From Halichondria panicea (Eukaryota; Porifera; Demospongiae; Suberitida; Halichondriidae), in contig NC_087382.1 of NCBI RefSeq assembly GCF_963675165.1, positions 186,001 through 250,000 of the forward strand: a stretch of DNA of 64,000 nt, read 5' to 3'. Both the position numbers and the translations under genes were made by a program. This document shows, one piece after another, positions 1 through 13,286 of the stretch; within the stretch, counting starts at the first letter, position 1, and each line of letters begins with the position of its first letter. The notes beneath the pieces were generated by a model, which searched no databases, was not told the DNA's origin, and saw only the letters and a program-made list of their open reading frames with translations.

Positions 1-3000
1 GTGAGATGGGGGACTAGCGGATGATAGCTTGCTTCGTGGGGGTAGGGTCATTGTGTTAAAACTATTGGGGTTAACTTCAGCTGGCCCACAGTATTCATAA
101 CCATCTCGCGCTAATTCTCTCTGCTTCTGAATCTGAGATCCCATTCGGGACGAGAGTTGATCGTATTGTTCAGAACCGGACTTTGGTTCCTGCGAAGACA
201 AACTGGGTAGAGGAACAGAACTGTTTTGATTCGCATTGCCCCCTAGTTGCGATCGGCGTGGAATGTAATTTGCCGGGATCTCAGCGTACAAATTATCGCC
301 TGTAGACAACTCTCGATTTTGTTCAATATCCACGTACATATTGTGTTCGTTGGTAATTGCCGGAGTGCTAATGTGAGAATTCATTCCATTTGGGTTGATC
401 CTTCTAGTGAACAAAGACTCTGCACTTCTTGCTGGGCGGAGTTTGTGTAGCCTCGGGGGGGTTCCCCCATCGGTAGAATTGGTGTCGTGTATTTTACCGC
501 TGCTTCCACGTCTTGGAGGTATGTTATAGAGATTTGATGGATTCAGGTCAGGCATAGTTGCTCTAGGCATATTGTAAAGGTCCTCCTGCTGCGGCTGGGC
601 ACTTGTTGCTACGTTGCCATAGAATGTATCAACTTCCAGACGGTTCCCATTGACTGATTTTGGAGAACTGTACAATTGTTCTTCAGGTTTATTCATATGC
701 TTGGGGGAGTCGTACGTTTCTGTTCCGTTCCTTGCGTGTGGAATTGGGACAGGTTTGTTCACGTGCTTGGGGGAGTCATAGGTTTCTGTTCCATTCCTTG
801 AGTATGGAATCGGGACCTTGTATGTCTGGCTGGCTGGTGTTGGCTGGTGATAATAGCCATTGTCGTTTCGTGGGTCATTATGAGGTCTTGGAATGCCATA
901 TTCGGAGTTCGACATTGGTTTTGGAACGTGATAATGGGAATTAAACATCCTATCATCGGCACTACGCTGTTTCACAAGTCTGTTTGGGGGCAAATCATAC
1001 GTTTCGGGGGCAATCAACGGTGGAGAAATAACTTTTTCTGTTTGTGACCGTTTGAGTTTATTATCGGGTGACCTTCGACCTCTGATTGTGGGCGAGTTAT
1101 TGATAAAAATTTCACCGTCTTCGTCAACCGAGTGGAGGTGATGTAATGTGGGTGTGGTTTCACCAGGGGTGCCAGACCTTGATCGTAGTAGAGGAGAGTT
1201 GCGCGATCCAAAGTCTAGATTGGTTGTGTCCGGTTCATCGATTATCGGGTCAGGTTGAGGGGAGGTGGGCACCTGAAGAGAGAGAAAAGAAACAATAAAT
1301 GTAGGCTTCTTGGAATGTCATGTATGTATCAGGGTGGGATCAATCACAGTCATGCACTGTAAGGAGCGTAGTACAAATGGTTCCGTATAATTAACAAAAG
1401 ATAGTCCCCTAATGTACATAGGCAAACACCAACGCTTATTATTTAACCATCAAATGCAATACATGCATGTACGGTATAATTATACATAGCTCTAAAACTT
1501 CACCTGTTCGCCTTCCTCTTGACTCAGTGTGATGTGATCATAGCGAGACTTATTCCCGCTCTCTTTAGGGACAGAATATGTTCCTTCACTGGGTGGAGAG
1601 AGGAGGGCTGGCTTGGGGGGCAAATGCGGCCTGGGGGATAAAAACAAATATGAGAGCATAGTTTGGATGCATGGTATAAAATTTAAGGTATATCAACCAA
1701 TCAAGGTAGAGATTAGGAAAAGAGGTGCGAGGTGATATTAGCACACAGCTATGAAGAATGTCAATGTATATAGACTATCAAAAAAGTTTGGCTGTCGTGT
1801 AGCTCTAGATACCTTTGTGTACAAAATAAAATTATTGACACTATTTCTAATGATATTCATGTACAGCACCCACACAAGCTACAATAACGCACTATATATA
1901 GAATAACTTACGGATCAACAGCTGTTCCCTCTTCTAGTGGTGGTGGGCTCGGACCTTTGACCCCACTTGGCTTTGGTTTGAGGTGTGGTCTCCCTGTTTG
2001 GTACGCACTACTAGTCATTACCCGGTGATGGGGTGAGTGGGTGGAGGTGTAGGGGTCGTGAACCTTTGTTGATGTGGGCGGTGAACTAGGCAGCGGCTGA
2101 GGGGGCCGATCGGGTATAATATAGTCGGAGCTTTCCGGAAGATTTCTTGTATCGCCAGGAGCGCGAATATAGCGACTGTCTTCTGAACGTGTGGGTGGAG
2201 ACATTTGTAGGGTGGGGGGTAGGTAGTCCCTCGGAGGTAGGCGTGGCCCAGTTAGGAGATGGTGCTGACCACCTAAGAGAGAGAGAGATATATGGTCATA
2301 CAAATTCCCCCATTTAAGTAAAATGAATGCCTGCCTGAATTACAATAATATATGTCAAGAATTTATAATCAAGTTAAGAGAAGCCATACAATGTACATGC
2401 ACGTCAATAAGCAGTTCTATAAATGCAGACTCCCTGCATGCATGAAATAGGAACACCTCATAATTATAATCAGGACACCCATTGAAAACCAAGTTCCAGA
2501 AGCACATAACAATAATTATATAGGACAACCTAAAGTGTCCCAGGTTCCACTACACTATATTGTTAGTGCTCAATCCATTCCAACTACTTCTGTACCAGTA
2601 TATGAAACACCCCACACATACAATGTACCTCGCATGTAGCCAGTATCTAAACTGCCACGCCCCCTATCGGAAGAAGTGGTGCTAATGAGAGAAGTCATAC
2701 TGAGAGAGTGGCCAGCGTCCATACTGCTACGCGCCCTATCATAGGAGGCGGTGCTGATGAGAGAGGTCATGCTGGGGGAGTGGCCAGCGTCCATACTGCC
2801 ACGCCCCCTATCATAGGAGGCGGTGCTGATGAGAGAGGTCATGCTGGGAGAGGGTGCAAGGGTGTTGGGGAGGGAGGGACGATGGGTACTGGGAACCTGC
2901 AGTGGAGAAGGGGGTGTCATATAATTAACCATTATGGACAATTATTATTATTACAGTACAAATAATAAGTATGTATAATTATATGTACCCTAGAGTGTTT

Positions 3001-4220
3001 AGGAACTATAGTACAAAAGTTATGTTGCACTAAATGATTGCTGCAGCTCCACTGTACCTTTTCTAAAGGTGAGCTCATTGTACATTGTGCCATATGCTAT
3101 AATTATGCTTGCAACTATAACCATCAAAAGGGCTCAATTGTGTGTTGTGGTAGATTTTGTTTCAGATGTTCAGCTAATCATAAAACCACTTCTCACAAAC
3201 CCGTACAGTAGCAATCTACTGTTGTTAGACACACAAAAATAACACACCGGTGGAGGGTTTTCCCCTGATCCTGAGCCAGGTGCCACTCCGCTAAACTTTG
3301 CCCCCGTGAATTGGGTCAACGCTTCCTGCAGCTCATTCAGCATTCCCTTGTTCAGCATAAAGTTGTATTCAGCCACTCCATACGGACCTCTTCGACCAGA
3401 CACAAAGCTGAAACGACCTGCAGTTGGAGATTATAATTATAGGAAACTCTCTCAAAAGTACAATAGCATACATACATGCACGCATGGGATGTGCCTACAC
3501 TGCATGGTGAGTGGTGGTTGGTACTAACCACCTCTAGACAAAAGAAACCACCACGTAATTAGGCCACTTATACAATTATTATATGTACATGTTTGAGTTT
3601 GAGCATGAACCATAAATTAATCTTTGTAGTTATCACTCACCTGCTTCTTCCTCAGCTCTAAACTGACGTATCACAATGTACGGCCATTTTGCAACCTCTA
3701 GTCGATCCGATCGCTTGACAGTGATGGACTCTCCATTGAGGTAGATGAGACAGGGACCACTGAAGTTGCCCACATATGTGGTAGCATGAGCTGCAAACTC
3801 TGTACGTGTGTGGGAGGAGGGGTGGTGAACTAAAAATGTACGCCTGTAGTACGTACACATGCACTGCTACATAATCACTAAGTCTTATTCTAAATATCAA
3901 AGTTAACATTTAAAGACAGAAATCCTACAATAAAGTCATATGCATGTACTAGCTAAAACAGTCAAGCTTCATTGCTCTGTGGAATCTGCTACTAGCAGTT
4001 AATATTCCCAGGACCACACAAATTGCTTTAGGTCTGCACAGTACGAGCAATTTGTTGATTTAATGATTGAGCTATAGATAAACTAAAGAACAACTTGCAC
4101 AATAATAATTATTGTTGAACATAACATCATTGTTACACTTACAGCTGACTATATAGGACAGAGAGAACAATACGACTTACCAAATACACCGCGAATGTAG
4201 CGAGACAACACCATGTTCAT
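1..4220 (-). CDS. PTB-domain docking protein (DOK/FRS2-like), 3' end outside window
   Basis: Seven exons, phases consistent: 4181-4220, 3641-3799, 3248-3417, 2629-2896, 1912-2272, 1504-1630 and 1-1272, still open at the edge (at least 799 residues). The start is the first ATG of the first exon (MNMVLSRY). Residues about 14-118 form an IRS-type PTB domain: a WPYIVIRQF strand, then RFSFVSGRRG and the AEYNF segment that in DOK/FRS2/IRS proteins binds phosphotyrosine on activated receptors. The rest is low-complexity and Pro/Ser-rich with at least eleven YxxP sites (YSVP, YIIP, YDLP, YHVP, YGIP, YKVP, YDSP twice, YSSP, YNMP, YNIP), the consensus for CRK/NCK-type SH2 domains. Exon 4 encodes three tandem copies of a Ser/Asp/Arg-rich unit of about 24 residues. 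No PH domain and no N-terminal Gly for myristoylation, so it is neither a classical DOK nor FRS2. Inferred role: cytoplasmic scaffold downstream of receptor tyrosine kinases. PTB call firm; orthology open. Confidence 0.82.
2640..2860 (-). repeat. Three tandem coding repeats of about 72 bp
   Basis: Within exon 4 of the PTB gene three successive units encode variants of SMTSLISTASYDRGRGSMD. Two keep the Tyr and the third has Ser in its place. The unit is a multiple of three, so copy number can change without breaking the frame. Confidence 0.8.
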
Positions 4221-4849
4221 TACACAGTAGTGATATACAGTACAACTTGAATTGCACAAAGTTGCAATAGAGAAGTTTTTGCTCAGCCTAAACTAACAGT
4301 GAACTAGCTCAGACTGAGCCACTAGATATTCCCAGGTGCATTTATTGGCAAATTATTCCCTAAGGTTACAACACATCAAAAGGATATCCTTAATGAAATA
4401 CAAGTTCCTTTACAGCTGTGTATTGGCACCAGCTGATCATCACCACAAAACTCCCCCATTCATTTTGATGTCTATACTTAGCACAGTCATCTCCATAGCT
4501 ACATACATTAGTGTACATTAGTGCATGCATGACTGCATAATTACATGATCCAGTGAAGTCAAAGCTTCCTATGTGTACACAGAATGTCACCAGGTGGTAG
4601 CGCAATTCATGTCCTGTGTTTAAGAAGCCTATTAGATCAAAGTACAGAGGCCAATCATTATTGAGTAATGGCAAATTCCATTTCTAACAATCTGCACATT
4701 TATAAGCTGCATAAAAATTACACAGAAAGAAGCCATTCAGTTGGTCTACAGGTACATGTAATTGCCTTTAAAGTAGCCACATAAAGTGCTGAGTTTAATA
4801 GTTGCTGTAATACTACTAATTACCGCAGGTCCAAACACAGGTGCTATAA

Positions 4850-5720
4850 TTATGGAGACCTTGGGCCCCTATTATAACCTGGCTGTATTATGGAAGGTGA
4901 CCTGCTTACAGGGTGACCACAATAGACAGCTGTATGATATGGTAGCTAATTGACAGGTGGTCCCTAGATTCCTAATACGAGCTTGAAACCATGGTGTTCT
5001 TGTCATATGATCAGGCCATACAAAGAGACTCCTAGCGATGTGTTTGTAGTGGTCAGATGACACAATGCATGTACAGACTCAAGAGCACAATGGCCTCTGG
5101 ATTGCATGGTTATAACAGCGGTTCAACAAAGAAGGAGCTTTCAAGCAAGACAACAGAACAACAGATCCAATTAATGAGATCATCAAACATTTTTATTAAC
5201 AAAAGAGAGATCTTGACACATTGGATAAAAAAGCAGATTCTATTAAGTAGTTAGATGCATACACACAACACAACAATAATTGGCTGATAATAGACAAAGA
5301 CTACGAAGTATGGTTTTGGTGGAAACCTGTATGTGTTATCTAATAAACGATTTGATAGTGTTTGTTAAATGCAGTAAGATTATCTGGCATTTTTGAAACT
5401 CTAGCTACCATGAAAGACACCAAGACACCACATGCACAGACAGCAATGCGTAGCACACATAAACATAAAACAGTAAGTGCGTCAATCGAGGGGCTAATAC
5501 TGTAACATTTGGAAGTATTAATGCACTTGACGTTGTATAATTATATATATAGTGAAGTCTGTCTATTGTGGTCACCCTATAAGCAGGTCACACTCTTAGT
5601 ATACTACTGCCACAAGTGAATGGGCCCCAAAGTCTCCCATAGCAATGTGTTAGGACCTGTGTTAGCAGGCCACACCTTTATTACAGTCACTGTTGTCCAA
5701 GGGGTGACTGCTACAAACCG
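4850..5720. repeat. Opposed copies of an interspersed repeat
   Basis: The segment around 4890-4930 (CTGCTTACAGGGTGACCA) is the reverse complement of the one around 5565-5595 (TGGTCACCCTATAAGCAGG). The same repeat recurs at about 31322-31450, 33690-33790, 51118-51460 and 54270-54365. This could be one element with terminal inverted repeats or two independent insertions. Confidence 0.6.
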
Positions 5721-6713
5721 TCAAAATAAACAACATCCATCGCTAAAAATTACAAATATGCTATTGCTCCCTGCAATCAAAGCCAGTTAATGTGCTGGAA
5801 TGTGCACCTGAACTCTAGGATTGCGTCAACTATACAGTCTACTACGTGCATTTAACCTCCAATCAGCAAGTTTACACAAAGCATGCCGTATATGCAAGGC
5901 ACATTTTGTTGATACATGTACGAAGCCATATGTTGTAAGACATTCCAATGGAGGCAAGATCACGCACTCTGAAAACACAACAACCACCTTTTACAACAAA
6001 AAGTATAAAGTGAGATCAGAAAGAGATCTGACACATTACATGTTTATCATTGTGTGCAAAGGACAGTTTAAATACACTTTGTAACCTCAACAAGTATTAA
6101 GGGGCACACAGTCACAGGTTTTTTTATTTATCAGAATGCATTGTACAGTACATACTTAAAATCGTGCCATAACGCAAATTTATACTCAATATCTTTTATA
6201 GCAAGTACATGTTCACACGCAGGGGAGCAGATGAGTGAAAGCATTGCACATGATCTCACACTGCATTCTGTCTATAAGTGTCAGAGCTAGCACCTAAAAT
6301 GCTATTAACACTGATGGCTACAAACACGCCTACCTATACTGTATGTAGCTGGCCCACCGTAGAGATTGCCCCAATAGTTACGAAACAGGCCCACTGATTT
6401 AGACTATAATTATACAGGGTGGGGGTGGATGGATGTAGAGAGGTTGTACACACCACAAACACGACAACAACACGATTAGAAATATGGCAAACAACCATAT
6501 AACATGAAATCTACAAGCACCCCCACACACATACACCATCCGCTATAAACGACGTCGCTTTTATGATTTACGTGATTCTTTAGGGCTCAATCAATCAACA
6601 CAAAGACGTATATACGATTCTGATGTAATGCAAAGGCCACTATTTGAATCATTAATTGTACACTAGAACACAATACCTAGTCTATGATCACCACACAAGA
6701 AGACTAAAAGAAT

Positions 6714-6893
6714 ACACTAGTAGCCGGTAATTTTTGTGGGGTAAAAAAATTCGTTAACTTGATCGCGTGATGAAGCGGTGATTCGTTTGCTTCATTATGT
6801 ACTACGTGCACTGTGTTGCATGTATTCCGGTAAACCACGCCTAGGTTTTCGTGTGGTAAAAATTCGTGGACATTAGCCGCTATATGGTAATGT
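6714..6893. repeat. Degenerate hairpin MITE of the TACCGTATA family
   Basis: It starts with a GCCGGTAATTTTTGTGGGGT-like arm and ends with a complementary arm (TTCGTGGACATTAGCCGCTATATGG). The ends resemble those of the elements at 9890-10099 and 60577. Degenerate. Confidence 0.5.
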
Positions 6894-8359
6894 CCAGGGA
6901 AGTTCCAGACCATCAATAATCATAAAAATTATAGTGCCCAAGGGAAATACCGACACCCCCTGTCTGATAAAAGAAAGGGGTGTCTAAAACTAAGAGTATA
7001 GGGGGAGTATCGTGAGTGTGTACATTGCCATGGAAATGAAAATGAGGAAGCTTTTGCTAAAAAAATTGTACACTAAAACTGTACAATACAGTCCTTTGGT
7101 TGCAAGTGGGAATTGCATGATGACTATAGTTGCTCATTGTTTGCTGAGGATGTGAATGTGGTACATCTACAAGTCTAGTGCAATAGTGCTACAAATTAAG
7201 CTCCTTTCATTTTCAGGACGCGGGTGTTCATTCTCAAGTATATACGCTATTATGCCATAGGACCTTATAATGTATGTTAGAGGCAGTTAGAGAGATGAAG
7301 TGCTGTGATTAAATTAAGGTGTGCAGGCATGTGGGGGATTACAACAATAAACAACAAAAGGAAGGATGAATATAATTAGGAATTATACGTAACTTGTGTA
7401 CAGGGAAACAATAATGACTTTAGGTAAATATTTACTCCCTAATACAGATATGCTGTGAAACCAAACAACAAACTGTTAATTTGGTAAGTCAGGGTTGCAT
7501 GCATATAGATCGATAACAACTGTCTGACAGTGAGACGAAAGCATTCTAACACGTAACATTATACAACTCTCAGGGAAGCTCAAGGCACAGGGCTTGAGAT
7601 TCCCGGCCTAGCTAAAAAGCTTATCAAGGAACAACATGATGCAAAAAAATACAGGCTATCAATGAACTAGGATGCACACTAAACCACATGCTAAGGTGTA
7701 CGAACGTGGTCCAGTACATGCACCCTCCTTTCTTGACTGGTTTAGTGATGAATTAGTGCCTGCCATTCGTTTAGCACATAGGGGACAACCTGCACACCAC
7801 CGGCCTGTCACTTTAACACATCTCTTTACCATAGAAAGTATGTAGCTACAGTAAGCTGCCTTCAGGGCTTGTACCAGTACAAGCTATTGCTTGTAGCAGT
7901 ACAAGCTATTGACAAGAGCTTGTAATTTTAATTTATCACTGACTACAACCCAACATTACATACTGAGTTTTGTTTATGGAAACAGAGCTAGAGCTATAAG
8001 GATGTACCAAACAAAAACAAAAGCTCACAGAAGATTCTAAAACTCACCAGCCATTTCTCAATGCTTTATCTTTAGAGCTTGTTTTGAGTTTTGTTTCTAA
8101 TCCAGTGCTTCGGTCCAGCGCTGTGTATAAAAGCTCTATATCTAGCATACAGTAGAACGTACATGTACCTGACCTACTACTGTTCAAGGCTCCCCACACC
8201 CCCTATCAATCAATCGTTCCACATTGGTCAAAACAGGAAATAGATCTAAATTCACACATGTTCACATATGTCCAAGTATAGAGATGGTCCAATGCAACAC
8301 AAGTAGCTACAATCAATAGCTATATAGTACTGGTCCTACTGTAACTAGTTCTACTGGCC

Positions 8360-11300
8360 CTATCCTACTGGTCCAGGAGGAGTTGTGGTGCTCCGCCTGC
8401 ATTCTTCAAGGATCCGCATGAAAGAGCCAACGGTTGCGCTGAGGAATCCGTTGCAGGAGTTCCTACTCTCATTGGCTAGTTTCATTAGCGCACTCTGCGC
8501 AAGTAGCTCGTCTGAAAGGGTCGATAAAAAAACTTATCAAAAAAGTGTATGATTTGGTATCCAAGGCATATAATTAATGGGCTTAATAATTTCGAAGCTG
8601 GATGTGAATACACTTAAAGCAACATACCACAGGGATCAGGAGGTGGGATGCCAGTAACTCCTGGCGATCCACCCGTTGGAGTCTCAGGATCAATCAGTCG
8701 AAAAAGATCATCGTTGAAAAAGCCCAGCTCAAAGAGGCCACCTGCCAATACACTAATACGCCTCCTTTCTTCGGATGACGGGATAAACTGAAGGGAAAAT
8801 GGTTGAGATGTCTGACTAAGTGCACTAGGTTAGAAAATCGATATATATACAAGTTGCTCGTGCTTTTGCATGTGCCCATAATTATAACTATACCAGTATA
8901 AGTTTGCTTGTACCTATGTAACTTGTATGCTATAATTATATCAATTGTGATTTCAGTGTAAATATAACACTAGCTGGTAAAGTATAGCTAGTATAAAAGT
9001 TAAGTTAACAATAAGAATTATTAAAGCTACTCACAGCAGGATTTATGTCTGTCTGAATGTAGTGAGCAATCCCGTATCCAATCTGAAGTTTACCAAAGCC
9101 AGGAAACTCTCTGTTTACCGCATTCTTTCTATATGTCACAAACTCCTCAAACTGATTATACGTTTGGAGAACCAAAATATTCTCAAACTTGTAAATGATT
9201 TGTCCATCACTGATTGATTCAACAGTGAGGGTGTAGTCCTTGTACCGGACCACTTGACCAGGCTTCACAGTGAAGTGAGGCACACGGAACGAACGTTGCT
9301 TACGACTTCTAGCTTCCTATTGGAGAGCAAAGAACCGGTAACTTTAGATGCTCACATAATTATAGCAGAGGCGTTACTGATTTAAAGGGGAAAGTGTTCA
9401 GAAAAAAATCAGTCAATCTTTGATTGATCTGTGGTAAAAATGTTATGTGTTTAGCAGAGAAAGAGTATATACAGTCATGCATGTGTATGTGTATATGAAC
9501 TACCCTCGGGCCCGGGGGGGCATCAAAAAAGGCACAGCCATGTCCAAAGTGAGCGTCATCACTGACACAGCTGACCCTTGCAACAAAACCTGTATCAAGA
9601 CATGGTAAAGGTAAATACCACTTGGCTTGCAAGCAAATAAACAATGTATTATTATACCACTGAACTACCTCCGCTTTCTTCTTCTCCATTGGTTGCAAAG
9701 GAGACGAACATTCTTTCTCCGCTGTATTTATACCTTTGTATATCGGTAAGCGTCTCTAAGTTACCACAAGTAGGTATAGTGTCGTATGGAAATCTAGTGT
9801 TGTAGACAGCTATAAAAAAACAAATAATGTTGAATGCAATGCTTTCCCTCAGCCAGTGTACCACAACATGAGCATGCATTGAGGTGATATACCGTATAGC
9901 GCGTAATTTTCGTGGGGCAAAATATTCGTGGTTTTCGTGGTTGGAGGTATGACCACGAATATTTTACCCACGAATGAAGCGACCTTGCCTACCTTTACCT
10001 GCAGTGCAAGCTCCAACCACGAAAATATTACCCACGAAATGTCTTAATATTGCTGAACCACGAATATTTTGTCCCCCGAAAATTACCCGCTATACGGTAT
10101 GAACTGTAAAGCCAATAATGTCGTGATGATGTATTTACACAACAAACTGATAACTCACTGAGGCTGTCAAGACATTTGCCGTTTTCCTTTGGCTGTAACT
10201 CATGCTTGACTATTTCGAACATCATACTCTGGGTCTCATTGCATTGCACATGATAGCTATAGAAAAGTTGCAGTGCATGGTGATATAATTTCATAAGGAG
10301 GAATTTACCGTATAGCGGTTATTTTCGAGGCACTAAAATAATGTTCGCAAACTAAACATTTCGCGGATTTTATTTGAGTTTCGTTCAAATGCAGTAGAGA
10401 GGTCTTTCAATACTGGAAACCATATAATTCCAGAAGTTCGAGGTCATCTGCGAAAACTGCGAAATTTAGTGTCTCGAAAATAATCATGCAGCCATACGAT
10501 AATGTCATACCACACTTACGTCACCATTAATTGGTCAACAGCTGTAGAATGTAATTATAGAAGCATAACAACAACCCCACAGGGCATGCACAAATTGTAA
10601 GGTGTTTTTCAATTAAGCTTTTCATTCGTCCAAGAAAGTATTAGCAAACAGAAAGGAGTCATGCTTGACGGTACTAAGACTCCAAAACGGCAACAGAAAA
10701 TCATTGAAGCTGCTCTACAACAATGGCTATAATAAAGCCTCCATAGGTCCTCCATGGGTGTGGATACATACATACATAAATCAAATTATTGTAGCTAGCT
10801 GCAGCCATGGTTGATACAGAGATGACTAGCTCTTCTAAGAAGAAACCAAAACTGGAACCATGCAGTGGTTGGTATTTGATAGAGCTTCCGTGTTATCACA
10901 CTATAATTATTATGACACCATTGATGGTACTTTGAAGATTAAAGAAAACAAGGATACAAAATCGATCACTATAAAATTATGAATAACTGCAAACTTACAA
11001 AGATATGCCACCCTAACTCCAACATCTCCATTCGACGATAAAAAAAGCATGCATGTGAACAAGTTTGGTAAAAACATTTGAAATATGAAAGATTGGCCGG
11101 GGGAAACACCAGGAAACAAGAAATCCTATACTAGAGAATAACTCCAATCTGGTAAAACGTCATCTGAACATAATTATACAGCTATATGGTGTTAAAGTAT
11201 ACATTATATAATTAGCATCATGCACAATCTAAATTGTTGTTCAATTTAGATATGTGTAGAGACTGAATACTTCGATGCATCCACCATATCACTTGCATAT

Positions 11301-12251
11301 GCATGTCATGCATGGATGGACTGTGTATATATATGCCAAAACTCAAGTGAATAATTATCACCCTATACCTGTGCAGCAATGTAAAAAACTTACTGGATTG
11401 ATCGGGAACACCACAAAATTAATAGCATGGAAAACTAACACCAGCGAAAAAATAAAATAATGTACGTGTTCTCATGACATTGTAACGGATTGGAGTTATG
11501 CTCTTGCCAGATTTATTGTTTCCGGCCGGTCGGCCTCACTTTTTGGTGTTGCCCCCGACTAATCAACTTTTCATGTTGAAAAAATGTTTTTTGTGGGACT
11601 TCATATATAATAGAACTTACTTGCAAATGGTATTAGGGGAGTAGGCTGAGATTCCCGGGCTTCTTATCTGAATCAAATCATAGAATTTTCCTGGGGTTAC
11701 TTTTGAGGTACCGTCTCCAGTCATAGCAGGTATACAGCGAGAGCAAACTTCCTCGTTAAAGGTTATATCAAAGTCGGGTATTGTCACTGTTCGACTGTAG
11801 ATACACGTTTTGTAGCATTCATGATGACTGCATGGAATTAGAGTAACATCAGCCGGGAATAATGTCAGTAGTAGAGATAGTGCATGCATGAAATACAGAG
11901 ACTAATAATTATTATATGCACTCCAATGAACAAGAACAGAACCCCACATGAGTTGCACATGCATGTACAATGCATGAATGCATGGGCATGTATATCAGTA
12001 GCTTGGTTTGTAGGTTGAATAGAAGGAATTAAGAAATGGACTCACTTGAAAACAAGTAGTGCAGGGTCTTTACGACAAATTAAGTTATTACCACTCATAT
12101 TGTTCTCGGGTGGTATCCTATCCATACATTCATCGCGAAAATTAGCTGAGCATTGTCGTATCGGATCATCAATGTAGTCTTCAATACTGGTGCACAAACA
12201 AAACAGAGGGCAAGTCTGTATCAGAACGAATATTATAGCAAAAGCTTTCAT
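8360..12251 (-). CDS. Secreted CUB-domain protein with a putative convertase site
   Basis: Eight phase-consistent exons: 12046-12251, 11621-11827, 10159-10256, 9669-9809, 9504-9589, 9035-9316, 8628-8787 and 8360-8511; 443 residues. The start is MKAFAIIFVLIQTCPLF, a clear signal peptide. A Cys-rich segment (residues about 20-125) precedes one CUB domain (about 125-235) encoded by exons 2-5: SPGISAYSP, NYHVQC, GKCLDSLTVY, CGNLETL and MFVSFATNGEEESGGFVARV follow the CUB pattern, including the CUB-type Cys pairs. Next comes REARSRKQRSF, which fits a furin-like R-x-K/R-R cleavage site, then an unrecognised C-terminal half of about 190 residues ending PPGPVG. CUB domains are extracellular binding modules, so this is a secreted protein, possibly processed into two chains. 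It is divergently oriented to silicatein 1, about 1 kb away. A spicule-related role is inference from position only. Confidence 0.82.
9890..10099. repeat. Hairpin MITE, TACCGTATAGCG ends
   Basis: The two ends are inverted copies (TACCGTATAGCGCGTAATTT on the left, AAATTACCCGCTATACGGTA on the right). The interior repeats TTCGTGG/CCACGAA units. It lies in an intron of the CUB gene and is the best-preserved member of a family found about a dozen times in the window. Confidence 0.8.
10306..10501. repeat. Hairpin MITE, TACCGTATAGCGG ends
   Basis: Second family member in a CUB-gene intron. The left arm starts TACCGTATAGCGGTTATTTT. The right arm reads AAAATAATCATGCAGCCATACG, complementary with drift. 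Confidence 0.65.
10505..10740. repeat. Dispersed repeat also present at 45165-45640
   Basis: The block containing GGTACTAAGACTCCAAA and the flanks (ATTGGTCAACAGCTGTAG, GGTGTTTTTCA) recur at 45165-45640. There the copy is split by a hairpin MITE. No coding capacity was recognised beyond a short KTPKR-like frame. Confidence 0.6.
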
Positions 12252-13286
12252 AATTCTTGCGTGAATGCACGTCTTTCACATTTAGCTGTATAAACGGTTC
12301 TCAAACTAACAGCTAACTGCATGGAAGTAACAGTTACTTCCACTGATCTCACACACTATTTATAAGCTGTCACATCGAGCTATAACTGATGCAGCAAATA
12401 ACAATGCAGGGGGTTGCAAATTAGGTATGTCTTCAAAAGAAATGTATTCATCCCACACCTACATTCACAGACATGCACAACAGGCAGGGGGCGTTCCAAA
12501 CTGATAAGTATTCAGTTGAGTCTATAGACCAAGAGCTCAGCACTTACACAAACACGCAGTCAAACAGTCAAAAATAAGCCCACACAAAATTGAATAACAA
12601 TATCACTATATCCAAGCATTAGTTAAGACGTGCATATATACAACTGATTATTACGGCGTAGACTTTGTGACAGCAACAGAACACAGATGTATACGACCAA
12701 TGACCGTGTAGCTAGCAAGTATATTTCAAGCGTATAAACTCTTGCGGAAAGACCGTTAGAAAGGAGTTTGCTGATTAGGACTAGCAGTTCTTTGGGCGTA
12801 TGCGTGCTTTGATATTAATAATTATTTGTGGGTATAAATGTTTGCATTACATGCTTATAATCACCGAAAAATGCAAAAATGTATACCCTCAAAATAATTA
12901 TACTGCATGTGTATAAAAATGAATGTAGGTAGAATACATGCCATGACTGAATACCATCAAAGGAAAATTTGAGAACATTTTTTCGAAAGACGATAACACA
13001 TGTTTTCACTTTTCTTCATACATGAACTGAATGATGTGCATATTTCATTCATGAATGCAACAACTACTAAGTGCACACATGATCATGAGAAAAGACAGAA
13101 ACTGCATGGTCTGAATAAGTGACGTCAGCTACAGTAGCTATTATAGAGGGCACTTCAAAGCGTATTATAGTTGGAACAAATTAAGCAATCTAGCTATATC
13201 TATATAATTTACCGTTAACCTAAGTCAGAATAGCTATAATAATTATAGTCTCTTCAAAGTACTAAACTCAGTATATCCTACTTAGG
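12252..13286. other. Divergent intergenic region, CUB gene / silicatein 1
   Basis: About 1 kb between oppositely transcribed genes. It holds the CUB-gene TATA box and a degenerate hairpin element at about 12718-12900, with TATTTCAAGCGTATAAAC and TATACCCTCAAAATA as opposed ends. No open frame of note. Confidence 0.6.
12357..12364 (-). promoter_or_regulatory. TATA box of the CUB gene
   Basis: The minus strand reads TATAAATA, about 106 bp upstream of the CUB-gene ATG. This is a plausible distance if the 5' leader is 70-80 bases. No other core element was recognised. Confidence 0.5.

Larger units (their letters stand above)
4221..8359. other. Gene-poor, repeat-rich intergenic region
   Basis: No coding region could be supported between the PTB gene start and the end of the CUB gene; open frames here are short, without recognisable domains or phased splice sites. 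The stretch holds two opposed copies of the GGTCACC-type repeat (about 4850-4935 and 5560-5720), a hairpin element (about 6714-6893) and short direct repeats (7860-7925). About 1.5 kb (6.9-8.36 kb) shows nothing I can name. Confidence 0.5.

Noticed and set aside
2708-2965. Plus-strand frame in the PTB gene
   Set aside because: Shadow of the tandem coding repeats on the minus strand.
5821-6084. 87-codon plus-strand frame in the left spacer
   Set aside because: No domain, no phased splice sites and no second copy. Length is not remarkable for AT-rich DNA.
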